A DNA stretch of 64,000 nucleotides from an uncultured Verrucomicrobia subdivision 3 bacterium (GCA_903835255.1 CAILMI010000030.1:1-64000), one strand, 5' to 3'. Positions 18,062-28,352 are shown, counted from the first letter of the stretch. The notes: generated from the letters alone by a model not told the origin. A program made the numbers and translations.

Positions 18062-18095
18062 GCGGCAATCCCGCGCAGCGGGATTGCCGCTTTTT
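18062..18095 (+). terminator. Rho-independent terminator after mdh
   Basis: Perfect 13-bp stem GCGGCAATCCCGC / GCGGGATTGCCGC with a 3-nt loop and TTTTT. It ends 9 bp before the thioesterase ATG at 18105, which argues against the earlier track start at 18084. Confidence 0.92.
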
Positions 18096-18104
18096 ATTGA
18101 CCCC

Positions 18105-18500
18105 ATGAAATCACGCCCCAAAGTGGGAGAAGCCCGCGAACTGGCCGTTCCCACCGACATGAAGCACGCCGTGGAATTTCACGGCGACGGCATGCCCGCA
18201 GTCGTGTCCACGCCGAACATCCTCCAGTTTCTCGAGCGCACCGCGCGCCACGCGCTTGACCCGCATCTCGACGCCGATGAACGTTCCGTCGGCCTCGAGC
18301 TTGATATCCGCCACCTGGCCCCGACGCCTGTGGGGCAGACGATTCATTGCCGCGCGCAGGTGATTGCCGTGGAAGACCGCAAGGTCACGTTCCAGATTGA
18401 AGCCCGCGATGCGCACGAGGTCATCGTGCGCGGCCTGCACAAGCGCGCCGTCATCCGCACAGAAAGCTTCAGCCGCCGGGTGAAGGAAAAAACGCGATAA
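18105..18500 (+). CDS. hotdog-fold thioesterase, FlK-like
   Basis: 131 residues from ATG 18105. [17 protein letters not shown] and [17 protein letters not shown] match the fluoroacetyl-CoA-thioesterase-like branch of hotdog proteins, with the Thr, Glu and His that form its active site. The expected activity is hydrolysis of a small acyl-CoA; the substrate is unknown. It begins right behind the mdh terminator and needs its own promoter, or escapes termination. Confidence 0.85.
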   Translation: MKSRPKVGEARELAVPTDMKHAVEFHGDGMPAVVSTPNILQFLERTARHALDPHLDADERSVGLELDIRHLAPTPVGQTIHCRAQVIAVEDRKVTFQIEARDAHEVIVRGLHKRAVIRTESFSRRVKEKTR

Positions 18501-18580
18501 CACAAGAGCCGCCCCGGCTGCCCCGCCCTGCCATGGGGAGGGCCCCTCGCTTTCGGGGGGATTGGGGGCTCAACCCCGTC

Positions 18581-18608
18581 TTGACACATGCCGGTTCATT
18601 GCTACCCT
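18581..18608 (+). promoter_or_regulatory. candidate promoter of rpmH
   Basis: TTGACA at 18581 with a 16-bp spacer to TACCCT. The -35 is consensus, the -10 weak. It lies 56 bp before the rpmH start. Confidence 0.45.
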
Positions 18609-18663
18609 CTCCCGCTCCGTTCATCCGGAGTTTTTCCGCGCCTGTGCGCAACCAATTGAATTT

Positions 18664-18801
18664 ATGAAACGCCAGTATCAACCGTCAAAAATCCGCCGCA
18701 AACGCCAGCACGGGTTTCTCAACCGTAATTCGAGCAAGAGCGGCAAAGCCACGCTGGCCAACCGCCGCCGCAACGGCCGCAAACGCCTGACGCCCGTTTA
18801 A
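18664..18801 (+). CDS. rpmH: 50S ribosomal protein L34
   Basis: 45 residues, [18 protein letters not shown] through GRKRLTPV, full length and highly basic. It is the first gene of the classical rpmH-rnpA-yidD-yidC-jag order. ATG 18664; the track ORF start is too early. Confidence 0.97.
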   Translation: MKRQYQPSKIRRKRQHGFLNRNSSKSGKATLANRRRNGRKRLTPV

Positions 18802-19215
18802 GTGTCGCGCGCCATGCCCGCGCCGACCCCAGATGCCGGATCCCCGACGCCCGCCCGCCGAACCTTGCGCCTGGGCCGATCCGTGCGGATCGAGCGGAGC
18901 GGCGACTTCGCCCGGCTCCGGCAACAGGGTCAGCGCATGGCGCTAGGATGCCTCATCGCCAACTGGCAGCGGTTGCCAGACGGGGCCCAGCCCCGGCTCG
19001 GCGTCGTCACCAGCAAAAAAATAGGCGGCGCGGTGCAACGCAACCGGGCCCGGAGGCTCTTAAGGGAAACTTTCCGCCGGCACCAATATGATCTGGCCCA
19101 ACCCGTCGATATCATCCTGGTCGCTCGGAATTCGATTGCCGGACGGACTTATGCGGAAGTGGAAAAGGATTATTTAACGACCCTGCGCCGAGCCGGCTTG
19201 CTGAAACCAACGTGA
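18802..19215 (+). CDS. rnpA: ribonuclease P protein component
   Basis: 137 residues from GTG 18802 directly after the rpmH stop (ATG 18814 is an alternative). LGVVTSKKIGGAVQRNRARRLLRETFR is the RNase P protein core with the RNR motif that contacts the RNA subunit. It helps to cleave the 5' leader of pre-tRNAs. Confidence 0.95.
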   Translation: MSRAMPAPTPDAGSPTPARRTLRLGRSVRIERSGDFARLRQQGQRMALGCLIANWQRLPDGAQPRLGVVTSKKIGGAVQRNRARRLLRETFRRHQYDLAQPVDIILVARNSIAGRTYAEVEKDYLTTLRRAGLLKPT

Positions 19216-19505
19216 ACCCAGCCCAACATTTCCTGCTATTCGCCCTCCGCGCGTATCGCTGGATCCTTTCGCCCGCGCAGCTTTTTCTCTTCGGATCCAC
19301 GGGCGGCTGCCGCTTCACGCCCACCTGTTCGCATTTCGCCTCGGAAGCCATCCGGACCCGAGGCTCCCTCACCGGCAGCTGGCTCGCCCTGAAACGCATC
19401 GGCCGCTGCCATCCCTGGGGCGGCTGCGGCCATGACCCGGTCCCGCCTTCGGGATCGAGCCTGCCGCCCCCCGGCTCCCTCATTTTTCAAAAACACACCC
19501 CCTAA
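19212..19505 (+). CDS. yidD: membrane protein insertion efficiency factor YidD
   Basis: 97 residues from GTG 19212, overlapping the rnpA stop by 4 bp. RAYRWILSPAQLFLFGSTGGCRFTPTCSHFASEAI and GRCHPWGGCGHDPVP are the YidD signature with its conserved cysteines. A small membrane-associated protein that aids YidC-dependent insertion. Confidence 0.95.
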   Translation: MNPAQHFLLFALRAYRWILSPAQLFLFGSTGGCRFTPTCSHFASEAIRTRGSLTGSWLALKRIGRCHPWGGCGHDPVPPSGSSLPPPGSLIFQKHTP

Positions 19506-19510
19506 TTTCC

Positions 19511-21274
19511 ATGGATCGCACCGGAATCATCGTCGTCACCCTTTGCGCCCTCTTGCTCGGCGCTTGGTTTATTCAGGAACAAAAATATCAGGCGCAGCGA
19601 CCGCCCCCCGCCCCGAGCACCGGGACTGTTGCCCCCGCTGCCGCGCCCGCCCCTCTGGCCCCCGCCGCCGCCGCCGCACTGGCGACCCCTTGGTTTGACC
19701 CCGGCGCCGGCGCGCCGGAAACTCTGATCACCCTCACGAACGCAGAGGCGCGCTACACCTTCAGCTCCCGCGGCGGCGGCTTGAAATCGGTCCAGCTCTC
19801 CCATTATCCGGACACCATTCCCTTGCGCTGGAAAAAACAGATGGCCACCAACGGATACGCCCTGCTGAACAGCGGCGCGTCCACCCCGGTCCTGGCGCTG
19901 CTCGGCGACCCCGGACTGGTCGGCGACGGCAACTTCACCCTGACCCAAACCCGCGCCGGCCTGCGCGCGGAAAAAAACCTGCCCGGGGGCTTGCGGCTCT
20001 TGAAGGAGTTCCGTCTCGGCTCCAACTACCTCCTCACCGCGACCGTCAGCCTCGAAAACACCTCGCACCAGCCGATCGCCCTGCCCGCACAGCAATGGGT
20101 CGTCGGCACCGCCACGCCGATGGGACCGGATGATGACGGCCTGTATCTGGGGGCGCTGTGGTGTGACGGCACGAACTCGCCGCAGGATTGCGCGGTGTCC
20201 TATTTCAGCCCCAGCACCACCACTTTTTTTGTGTTCCCGCGCACGCCTAAGACGGTTTATCAGGAAGGGACGGGCAACGTCGCCTGGGCAGCGGTGCACA
20301 ATCAGTTCTTCACGTTGATGGCCATGCCGCAGGAGCCCGCACAGCAGCTGGTGGCCGTGCCCGTAAAGCTGCCTGTCCTGACCGCGACCCAGTCCGCCCC
20401 GCCCGAGGGCGTTCAGGCCGCTCTCTTGTATCCGGCGCAAACCCTCCCGGCCGGCCAGACGCTGGAACGGAACATCACCCTGTACGCCGGACCCAAGGAA
20501 TACCGGACGCTCGCCCTGATCGGGGACCAGTTCAAAAATCACGCTGACCTCGTGATGCAATTCGGCTTCTTCGGATTTTTTGCCAAGGGGTTGCTGCTGG
20601 CGATGAATTGGCTCCACGACGCGACCACGCTGGGCTACGGCTGGGTCATCGTGCTGATTACCGTGATCATCAAAGCGCTGTTCTGGCCGCTCACCGCCGC
20701 GAGCACGCGCTCGATGAAGCGGATGCAAGCCCTGGCCCCGGAGATGGCCGCGCTCAAGGAGAAATACAAGGACGACCTGCAGAAATTCACCCAGAAGCAG
20801 TGGGAAGTGTATAAGAAAAATAAGGTCAGCCCCCTGAGCGGCTGCCTGCCGATGCTCATCCAGACCCCCATCTTTATCGGCTTTTTCACCATGATTCAAA
20901 GCGCCATTGAACTGCGCGGCGCCCACTTCCTCTGGGTGTCTGATTTGTCGAAGCCCGACACGCTCTTCATCATTCCGGGCATTGATTTCCCGTTCAACCT
21001 GCTGCCGCTGCTGATGGGCGCGTCCATGTTGTGGCAATCGCTGATCACGCCCGCGGCCCCGGGCATGGATCCCGCCCAGGCCAAGATGATGCGCTACCTG
21101 CCGCTGGTGTTCCTGGTGTTCCTCTATAATTACTCGGCCGGTCTGGCGCTCTATTGGACGGTCAACAACCTGCTGACCATCCTGCAGACCAAGCTCACGA
21201 AAAATATCACGGTCCCCGCGCCGGCCACCGTCACCGTTTCACCCTTGACACCCCTGTCAAAAAAGAAAAAATGA
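19511..21274 (+). CDS. yidC: membrane protein insertase YidC
   Basis: 587 residues. An N-terminal span (GIIVVTLCALLLGAWFI) precedes an Ala/Pro-rich linker, the large periplasmic P1 domain (about residues 60-340), and the conserved Oxa1 domain with YGWVIVLITVIIKALFWPL, a basic cytoplasmic loop, SGCLPMLIQTPIFIGFFTMI and YNYSAGLALYWTVNNLLTI. It inserts membrane proteins with or without SecYEG. It is 5 bp after yidD, same operon. Confidence 0.97.
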   Translation: MDRTGIIVVTLCALLLGAWFIQEQKYQAQRPPPAPSTGTVAPAAAPAPLAPAAAAALATPWFDPGAGAPETLITLTNAEARYTFSSRGGGLKSVQLSHYPDTIPLRWKKQMATNGYALLNSGASTPVLALLGDPGLVGDGNFTLTQTRAGLRAEKNLPGGLRLLKEFRLGSNYLLTATVSLENTSHQPIALPAQQWVVGTATPMGPDDDGLYLGALWCDGTNSPQDCAVSYFSPSTTTFFVFPRTPKTVYQEGTGNVAWAAVHNQFFTLMAMPQEPAQQLVAVPVKLPVLTATQSAPPEGVQAALLYPAQTLPAGQTLERNITLYAGPKEYRTLALIGDQFKNHADLVMQFGFFGFFAKGLLLAMNWLHDATTLGYGWVIVLITVIIKALFWPLTAASTRSMKRMQALAPEMAALKEKYKDDLQKFTQKQWEVYKKNKVSPLSGCLPMLIQTPIFIGFFTMIQSAIELRGAHFLWVSDLSKPDTLFIIPGIDFPFNLLPLLMGASMLWQSLITPAAPGMDPAQAKMMRYLPLVFLVFLYNYSAGLALYWTVNNLLTILQTKLTKNITVPAPATVTVSPLTPLSKKKK

Positions 21275-21340
21275 CGCGGCCGCTGTTCATGATTTCATCC
21301 CGGCGGTCTCCGGAATGCATTTGAGCGTTTAATTCGATTT

Positions 21341-21790
21341 ATGCCCGCCCAACCCAAAGCTGTTGTCGAAAAAATCCTGTCGCTGCTGGACTTTCCTGCG
21401 ACGGTGGAAGAGCACCCGCTGGAAGACGGCCTGCTGCTCAACGTGGAGACAGCCGAGTCCGGACGCCTCATCGGCCGACAGGGTCAGACGCTGTCCGACC
21501 TGCAATATGTCACCAACCGTATTTTGTTCCAGCAGGACGCCACCGCGCCAAAAGTGACGGTGGATGTGGGCGGGTATCGGCTGAAGGCGCGCGAGGCGCT
21601 GATCCAGAAGGCGCAGGAAGCCGCCGAAAAAGTCCGGCGCTGGGGCGAACCCGTGGAACTGGATCCCATGGGATCCTTCGACCGACGCATCATTCATCAC
21701 GTGTTCAAAAACGACCCCGACGTGGAGACGCATAGCGTCGAAGTGGAAGGCAGCGAAAGAAAAGTGCTTTTCCTGCGCCCCCGCCACTAA
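21341..21790 (+). CDS. jag: KH/R3H RNA-binding protein (Jag/KhpB-like)
   Basis: 149 residues, shorter than Gram-positive KhpB because the Jag_N domain is absent. The KH domain has ESGRLIGRQGQTLSDLQYVTNRI (GxxG loop GRQG) and the R3H domain has MGSFDRRIIHHVFKNDPDVETHSVE. It is a single-strand RNA-binding protein usually encoded after yidC, as here (66-bp gap). Confidence 0.92.
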   Translation: MPAQPKAVVEKILSLLDFPATVEEHPLEDGLLLNVETAESGRLIGRQGQTLSDLQYVTNRILFQQDATAPKVTVDVGGYRLKAREALIQKAQEAAEKVRRWGEPVELDPMGSFDRRIIHHVFKNDPDVETHSVEVEGSERKVLFLRPRH

Positions 21791-21988
21791 ACCGAATTCC
21801 CGGCGGACGGCAGGACCCGCGCTGCCATTCTCATTGCTCCAGAGAGCCGGTTTATCCGTCACGCGATGCTTGATGTGTCCGTCTCCTTGGGACACCCTCC
21901 CTCATCGGTTTTAAAAACGGCATCCGAACACACGGCGGCAGTATCCCTCGGCCAGATCGGAAAGACTTTCTAAAACCGTGGGCACACC

Positions 21989-24790
21989 ATGTCTCAAAAA
22001 CTTGTTTTTCTAGGCTGGGACAAGCCGTGGACCGACCTGTTCGCCGAGTGGCTGGGGCGGGAGCCTGAACGGTTGCGGCGCCGTTTGGTGGTGGTGCCCA
22101 CCCGGGAATCGGGCCGGCAGCTCCGGGAAAAACTGCTCCACCGCACGGATTCACAGACCCCCAGCGCCCTCCTCGGACCCCGCATGGCCACCCCGGATGA
22201 TTTCTTCCGACCTGCGGAAACCATGCCGGATGCCATCCGCTGGGCCGGATGGCTGGAAGTGCTGCGCGGCACCCGCGACGACGAGGTAGCGGCACTGTTT
22301 CCGGCCGGAGTGCGGGACAAGGAGGATTCCTGGCGGCTGGCAGTCGCCCGGCAAATCGAGCAAGCCCGCGAATCGTTGATATCCGGCAACGCTGATTTTG
22401 CAGAAGTTGCCAAGAGTTTGTCGGAAGACAATGCTCGCTGGATCGAGCTTGCCCAACTGGAACGCCGCGTCATTTCAGTGTGGAAAAAATGGAGCCACAC
22501 GGATCCGGTCGGCGCGAAAGGGGAGCGGGCGCGCAATCCAGTCTGCCCGCAAGGGGTGGACGAAATCATTCTGGCGGGCGTCACAGACCCCACATGGCTG
22601 GCCGTGGAGGCGTGGCGACGTCTGGCCGAGCAGAAAATTCCAATCACCATCCTGGTAGGAGCGCCTGTGGAATTGAAAACGGCTTTTGATGACTGGGGCA
22701 GACCCAGACCGGAGTTCTGGTCTGATCGCAGACAGCACGCCACTCCCGAACCCACCCAATCAATCGTGGCGGCCGACTCCGTGGCACTGGCGGAGGCCGT
22801 GGTGCAAAGCTGCGCGAGCCGGAGCAACCGCGACGTGGCAGTGGGTGTCTGTGACTCAACCTTTGCGCCAGCGGTCGCTCGCCGGTTTCAGGAGGCGGGC
22901 TGGCTGACTTTTGATCCGGAAGGAATTCCGCTGGCAAAGGATGGCTGGCCGGAATTGCTGGAAGCGCTCGCCGGAGCCCTCGACGCGCCCGACGATTACG
23001 CTGCCATAGTCCGAGTGGCGCGACATCCTGTAGTATGGAGCGAATGGCTCAAGGATTACGGCGCGAAAGCCTCCTTTGCCGCGCTGGATGAATGGGAAGT
23101 GGAGCACGCCGCGTCGAACGTGACGGCCTGCATTGCCCAACTCCGCGGCAGTCAGCGTGAAGCCGAAAAAGCCGCCGGCGAATTGCTCGCGACCATTCGG
23201 GTCTTTGTCCAGGAAGCCTCGGCAGAAAATTCCGATGTGCTCACAGACAAGCTTCACCATTGGCTTCAAACGGCCGCACCGCAGGCGGCGAGTCATGCCG
23301 TGGCTGAGATGGAGTCGTGGCCACAACTCCGCAGCGCGGGCTTCGGCTTGTCACTTCGCTTGAAATGGCTGGCTACGTCACTCGCCTCGGTTTCCCGGGG
23401 CTCCGACCCCTCGGACGCGGTTCTGGCATTGCAGGGCTGGCTGGAATTATCGTTCGATCCGGCAGCCCATCTGATTCTCGCCGGCGTTCACGAAGGTAGC
23501 GTGCCGGAAGCGCCCGCGACGGATCCGCTCATCACTGAGGCGGTGCGGGAACAGTTCGGTTTGCGCGACCGCAAGTCTCGTCTCGCCCGCGAGATTTTTC
23601 TCTACACGGCGATGGTGGAAGGCCGTCGGGCCGGTGGTAGCGTAACCGTGGTCACGGCGCAGGTGGATGCGCAGGGCGAACCGTGCAAACCGTCGCGCGT
23701 GCTGCTTCAAGCCAAGCCGGAACTTCTGCCGGAACGCGTGTTGCAGTTCGTCAAAGAAAAACCCGACGTGCCGCTGCTGCACACCCCGCCCTGGTCGCGC
23801 GCCAACTGGAAGCTGCGCCCGCCGGCGAAAGTTCTGGCAAACAAAGAGTGGAAGCATGTCAGCCCATCGACGCTCAAGCTGTATCTTACCTGCCCGACCC
23901 GGTTCTTCTTTGCTCGGGTGCTCGGGTGGGAGAAGTTCAACGCGTTCGAGGGGGAATTGGACGGAGGGCAGTTTGGCGACCTCATCCACGCCGTATTGAA
24001 AGAATGGGGTGGCAATATCGAGGCCCGCGAACTGACCGAAGGGAAGGAATTGTGCAGCTACTGGCTGGCGTCACTGAAACGAGAGGCCAACGAACGCTTC
24101 GGCGCAACGATTTCCCCGCTGATCCGGCTCCAGCTCATGTCGGCGGAAGAACGGTTGGTGGCGCTCGCAGAGAAACAGGCTGAACAGCGCCGCGACGGCT
24201 GGCACGTTGTCGAAGTGGAAAAAGAACTTAATGATGTGCTGATGCTGGGTGGATTGCCGGTAAAAATGCGTGTGGATCGCATCGACCGGCACGACGACGG
24301 ACGCATGCGAGTGATTGATTACAAGACCGGGAAAACCGGCGTGGACCCGCTCAAGGCGCACCTCCGCATCTGGTCGGAGGAAAAATGCTCCGCGCCGCTC
24401 GCACCGTTGTGGCGGGTTACGTCCGCGCGCGGTGGTGAAAAATTCTATTGCTGGACTGATCTGCAGCTGCCTCTCTACGTCGCCGCCGTCCAAAAGGAAC
24501 TCAAACTGGATGTCACCCCGGAGGCGTATTACGCATTGCTACCCGATGCAGTCTCCGAAACGGAGTTTGTGGCGTTTGAAAAAGTGGATGAGAAAGTAGA
24601 GAGCGCCATGCAGTGGGGTGAAGAAGCCGCCCGGCGCATTGTCGCCGGGATCTTTTGGCCCCCCGCGCCGGAGGTGAAATATGACGATCTGACCGCGCTC
24701 GCACCGGAGGGCTTGGAGCAGGCGCTGCGCGAAGAGTGGGCAAATTTCTTGTCGGGCAATCGGCCAGCCGAAGGAGGCAAAAAACCGTGA
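21989..24790 (+). CDS. AddB-like PD-(D/E)XK nuclease / inactivated helicase
   Basis: 933 residues from ATG 21989. The N-terminal half has degenerate helicase features (VVVPTRESGRQLREKLL, LILAGVHEGSVPEAPATDPL). The C-terminal part is a RecB-family nuclease: SPSTLKLYLTCPTRFFFARVLGWE, FGDLIHAVLKEWG, VRMR-like PVKMRVDRIDRHDDG and the catalytic RVIDYKTGK, then QLPLYVAAV. With the next gene it should form an AddAB-type dsDNA-end resection complex for recombinational repair. Its TGA overlaps the GTG start of the helicase gene. Confidence 0.87.
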   Translation: MSQKLVFLGWDKPWTDLFAEWLGREPERLRRRLVVVPTRESGRQLREKLLHRTDSQTPSALLGPRMATPDDFFRPAETMPDAIRWAGWLEVLRGTRDDEVAALFPAGVRDKEDSWRLAVARQIEQARESLISGNADFAEVAKSLSEDNARWIELAQLERRVISVWKKWSHTDPVGAKGERARNPVCPQGVDEIILAGVTDPTWLAVEAWRRLAEQKIPITILVGAPVELKTAFDDWGRPRPEFWSDRRQHATPEPTQSIVAADSVALAEAVVQSCASRSNRDVAVGVCDSTFAPAVARRFQEAGWLTFDPEGIPLAKDGWPELLEALAGALDAPDDYAAIVRVARHPVVWSEWLKDYGAKASFAALDEWEVEHAASNVTACIAQLRGSQREAEKAAGELLATIRVFVQEASAENSDVLTDKLHHWLQTAAPQAASHAVAEMESWPQLRSAGFGLSLRLKWLATSLASVSRGSDPSDAVLALQGWLELSFDPAAHLILAGVHEGSVPEAPATDPLITEAVREQFGLRDRKSRLAREIFLYTAMVEGRRAGGSVTVVTAQVDAQGEPCKPSRVLLQAKPELLPERVLQFVKEKPDVPLLHTPPWSRANWKLRPPAKVLANKEWKHVSPSTLKLYLTCPTRFFFARVLGWEKFNAFEGELDGGQFGDLIHAVLKEWGGNIEARELTEGKELCSYWLASLKREANERFGATISPLIRLQLMSAEERLVALAEKQAEQRRDGWHVVEVEKELNDVLMLGGLPVKMRVDRIDRHDDGRMRVIDYKTGKTGVDPLKAHLRIWSEEKCSAPLAPLWRVTSARGGEKFYCWTDLQLPLYVAAVQKELKLDVTPEAYYALLPDAVSETEFVAFEKVDEKVESAMQWGEEAARRIVAGIFWPPAPEVKYDDLTALAPEGLEQALREEWANFLSGNRPAEGGKKP

Positions 24791-27700
24791 GCACCAAACT
24801 TCAACATACCAGCATCCGCGCTTCGGCGGGGACTGGAAAAACGTATCAGCTCGCGAATCGCTACATCGCCTTGCTGCTGCTGCAGGCGATGGGCGGCGGA
24901 AAGATTGCGCCGGAGAAAATTGTGGCGGCGACCTTCACCAAGAAAGGTGCAGGAGAATTTGCCGAGCGCATTCTGCATCGGCTGGCCGCAGCCGCTGGCG
25001 ATGCAGCCGAACTTAAAAAACTGCAGGCCGATCTCTCCCGCCTGGTCAAAGGCGACGAGCACCAGGGCATCGCCGGACTCGCTCCCGGCGTGGAGTTGGC
25101 CATGGACACGGCAACATTGCAATCCGCGCTCGAGGTCATGATTGATCAGTTTGACCGACTGGTGCTGGGCACCATCGATGGCTTTATGGCGCGGTCTGTG
25201 CAGACGCTGGCGTTCGAACTGGGCCTGGGCGGGTTCGCCATTCTGGAGGAAGCCGCCATCGAGCGCGAACGTCAGTTACTCCTTGGCGAAGTATTTCGCG
25301 CCGTTCCCTCCGAAGATTTGGAGAGTTTTTACCAGACCTTGAAACGCGCCACGCTGAAATCCTCCAGCAGCCTGCGCCGGGAGTTGGACACCTTTGTGAA
25401 AGCTTATCACAAACTGCTCCACACACTCCCGGATGTGGAAGCTTGGGGCGGAACCTCGTTTTGGGATGGAGAGATTTCGAACCCTGCGAACAAGGATTGG
25501 CAGAAGGAAGCCGCCGCCTTGGCAGGCGAAATTCCAACGCACGATTTTGGCCACAAGCAGGTTGAAAAATCTCTAGTAGCCGCTTTGGAGTGGCTGGCGT
25601 CACGCAATCCCGGAACGAGCGCAGGCAAGATTTCATCTTGGCTGGATCAGGATGGCAAACTCGCCGAGCTCTGGCATGACTGGCCCGCGCGAGAATGGAC
25701 GTTTGAGTATTATAAAAAGCCTCGCACCGTTCCGGCTACGGTCATGACGTCGCTGAGACCCATCCTCACGGCTTGGCTCGAAGCCGAGTGCGCGGCATTT
25801 TCGCGAAAGACCGCAGCCGTCCACGAGATCGTGTCTGGCTACGAAAATCTTTATGACAAGCTCGCCCGCCGGAAAGGCCGCCTGACCTTCGACGACCTGC
25901 CACTACTTCTTGACGAAAGGAACGGCGCGGAAGCCGCCAGCGCCGCTCTCCGGATGCTCGCATTCCGGTGGTATCAGCAGTTCGACCACTGGCTCCTCGA
26001 TGAATTCCAGGACACAAGCCGCGTGCAATGGGGAGTGTTGAAGCCGTGGCTAGATGAAGCCATCCAGGATGACAGCGGCACAAAATCGGTGTTCGTCGTT
26101 GGCGACCCCAAGCAATCCATCTATGGCTGGCGCGGCGGCGAGCCGCGTCTCTTCGATGAACTCTCCACCAGCTATCCCGGTGCGTTCACGGAACAAATCA
26201 TGGCCGAATCGTGGCGCTCACGACCCGCCGTGCTCGAACTGGTAAACCGCGTCTGCGCGCCGGAAACTAATCCGGCCTTGCGCGAACCGGATAAATTTTC
26301 ACCCGCCGCTCTAAACCGCTGGCACTACGATACGCACATTTCCGAAATGAAACGGCAATCAAAACCAGGCTACGCAGCAGTGTTGCTCACGGCGAAGCCC
26401 GAAGATCAGGAAGGCGAAGCTGCGGACGCGGGCACTGAGAATGGCGGCGATTTGTCCGATAAACTTGCCGCACAGTCGCAGGTCATCAAGGCCGTGCTGG
26501 AAAAGGTGAGGCCGCTGGAGAAGGGTTTGACATGCGCCATTCTCGTGCGCAAAAACGACAACGCCCAGGCCGTCGCCCAGTGGCTGCGCGCGCACGGAGT
26601 TCCGCAAGTCATGGTGGAAGGCGTCGCCACGCTCGCCGAACAATCGCCGATGGTGGCCGCGCTGGTGGATGCTACGCGCTGGCTCGCTGCGCCCGCCAAT
26701 ACGCTCGCCGCCGGCCATATCAGCCTGACCCCGCTCTGGAATGTTTTGCAACAACCGTTATTGAATGCGGAAGCCAAAGATATTCCGCCGGGCTCGGTTT
26801 GGCGCCACTGGCGTCAGCGCATCGCGGACATCGGAGCGCCGCAAGTGACCGATGAATGGTGCGCGGCGCTCGCGACCGGTCAGCCTGAACCTTACATCCA
26901 ATATTGCTTACGCCACGTTAGCCAACTGGCACAGCAATCGGGTGCGGCGTTGGCTTTGCCCGACTGGTTGGCCGCGCTGGAACAATTGGCGGTGCGCGAA
27001 ACGGCAGCCGCCGGCTCAATCCATGTCATGACCCTGCACAAGGCCAAGGGTCTCGGGTTCGATGTCGTGTTCTTGCCGGATTTGGATTCAGGTGGCGGTG
27101 GACCGGACGACATCTTGATCCGTCGCGATGAGCAGGGCTGTGCCACCGGTTGCCTGGCGTATCCGCCGAAATGGTTGCAGGCCTGGGAGCCCATCCTTGG
27201 AGATTGCACCGCCGCCCAGAAAGCCGACCAGGATCTGGAAGCCCTCTGCGTGCTCTACGTCGCCCTGACCCGGGCCAAGGAAGCGACTTTTGTGATTCTC
27301 AACCAGGAGCGGCCGCGCCGGACTTCCCGGGTACGGGATTGGATCCTATCCGCCGTCGCCCAACCTGACCTGTCGCCGATGACATCGCCCTGGGGCATCG
27401 GCACACTGCACTGGGAACACGGGTCACGGAACTTTTATGCGGACCTGGAAAAAAACCGGGCACCCGCCCCGGCCAATCGTCCGGCACCGCCTCTCCTTTC
27501 GCCTGTTCCCCGCCGCAAACGGCGCCAGCCCTCCGACGCCGGTCATCCGAAAGCGAGCCGCCCCAGTCTTCCGAAGCAGAACTCCGGCGGCCTGGAATTT
27601 GGATCCGCCGTCCACAAGGTTTTTGAGCAGATCGAATGGTGGACGCCGGGGCAGCGGTTGGAAGGCGATCGGGAGGCCGTGGCGCTCGTCCGAAAATGCC

Positions 27701-28035
27701 TCGCCCTCCCTGAAATCCGTGCCCTGTTCACCTGCGACGCCCCCGGGGATGAAGCCCTGCGCGAACTGCCGGTGGAATTTCTGGAGACCAATTCCTGGTG
27801 GAGCGGGATTGTCGACCGGCTCGTCCTGCGGCGGGACGCCGGCGGCAGCCTGCGCCAGGCGCTGCTGATAGATTACAAAACGGACCGCGTGGAAACCGCC
27901 GACACCCTGCGCGACCGCTACTCAGAACAGCTGGCCGTCTATCGCCGGGCCGCCGCCACCGCGCTCGGATTGCCGGCCGCGGAGGTTCAAGTCTTTCTGC
28001 TCAGCACCCATCTGGGAGCGCTCCTGCCCCTGTGA
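24787..28035 (+). CDS. AddA-like UvrD/REP helicase-nuclease
   Basis: 1082 residues from GTG 24787 (GTGA overlap with the upstream stop; the track start lies inside addB). Motif I is ASAGTGKTYQLANRY, Ia KIVAATFTKKGAGEFAERI, II LLDEFQDTSRVQW, III VVGDPKQSIYGWRGGEP, V MTLHKAKGLGFDVVFLPD and VI LYVALTRAKEATF. The C-terminal RecB-type nuclease has LLIDYKTDRVETADTLRDRY and QLAVYR. It is the motor and 3'-strand nuclease of the AddAB-type complex. Confidence 0.93.
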   Translation: MSTKLQHTSIRASAGTGKTYQLANRYIALLLLQAMGGGKIAPEKIVAATFTKKGAGEFAERILHRLAAAAGDAAELKKLQADLSRLVKGDEHQGIAGLAPGVELAMDTATLQSALEVMIDQFDRLVLGTIDGFMARSVQTLAFELGLGGFAILEEAAIERERQLLLGEVFRAVPSEDLESFYQTLKRATLKSSSSLRRELDTFVKAYHKLLHTLPDVEAWGGTSFWDGEISNPANKDWQKEAAALAGEIPTHDFGHKQVEKSLVAALEWLASRNPGTSAGKISSWLDQDGKLAELWHDWPAREWTFEYYKKPRTVPATVMTSLRPILTAWLEAECAAFSRKTAAVHEIVSGYENLYDKLARRKGRLTFDDLPLLLDERNGAEAASAALRMLAFRWYQQFDHWLLDEFQDTSRVQWGVLKPWLDEAIQDDSGTKSVFVVGDPKQSIYGWRGGEPRLFDELSTSYPGAFTEQIMAESWRSRPAVLELVNRVCAPETNPALREPDKFSPAALNRWHYDTHISEMKRQSKPGYAAVLLTAKPEDQEGEAADAGTENGGDLSDKLAAQSQVIKAVLEKVRPLEKGLTCAILVRKNDNAQAVAQWLRAHGVPQVMVEGVATLAEQSPMVAALVDATRWLAAPANTLAAGHISLTPLWNVLQQPLLNAEAKDIPPGSVWRHWRQRIADIGAPQVTDEWCAALATGQPEPYIQYCLRHVSQLAQQSGAALALPDWLAALEQLAVRETAAAGSIHVMTLHKAKGLGFDVVFLPDLDSGGGGPDDILIRRDEQGCATGCLAYPPKWLQAWEPILGDCTAAQKADQDLEALCVLYVALTRAKEATFVILNQERPRRTSRVRDWILSAVAQPDLSPMTSPWGIGTLHWEHGSRNFYADLEKNRAPAPANRPAPPLLSPVPRRKRRQPSDAGHPKASRPSLPKQNSGGLEFGSAVHKVFEQIEWWTPGQRLEGDREAVALVRKCLALPEIRALFTCDAPGDEALRELPVEFLETNSWWSGIVDRLVLRRDAGGSLRQALLIDYKTDRVETADTLRDRYSEQLAVYRRAAATALGLPAAEVQVFLLSTHLGALLPL

Positions 28036-28171
28036 CTCGCCCGCTTCCTGCGGCTATGCCAAAAGAGATGGCACGTAATGGGGTAACCGACAAATAAGTG
28101 AGTTAACGGCTATGAAATCATTCGGGCCAGGATTTTAAAAATGGGATAGCGGTCAGAAGATCGACGGGGAA

Positions 28172-28211
28172 AATCAGGCGCTTGCACTGGTCCGACGCCT
28201 TGGGATAGGGT
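28172..28211. repeat. 30-bp dispersed repeat, left copy
   Basis: ATCAGGCGCTTGCACTGGTC and onward for 30 identical bases with the copy at 54081, same orientation. The ends AGGCG/CGCCT are complementary. It lies in the 317-bp gap between addA and the TPR gene; the rest of this gap is AT-richer and has no gene. It marks the left edge of the phosphorus-related block. Confidence 0.75.
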
Positions 28212-28352
28212 CGCATCCGTCGCAGAAATTTATTCGCGCTCTTCTAAAATTCATACAATATAAATCTCCCCGATTATCTCGTTTCAAAAAAACTTTTCGT
28301 TTCGTAACCAAAACTTCACTTGGATAAATGGCATCCCACTTAATAATGGGGC

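Noticed and set aside
18500-18664. Replication origin next to rpmH
   Set aside because: No DnaA-box cluster (TTATCCACA type) and no dnaA or dnaN in the window.
19502-21037. 511-codon ORF on the - strand
   Set aside because: Antisense shadow of yidC.
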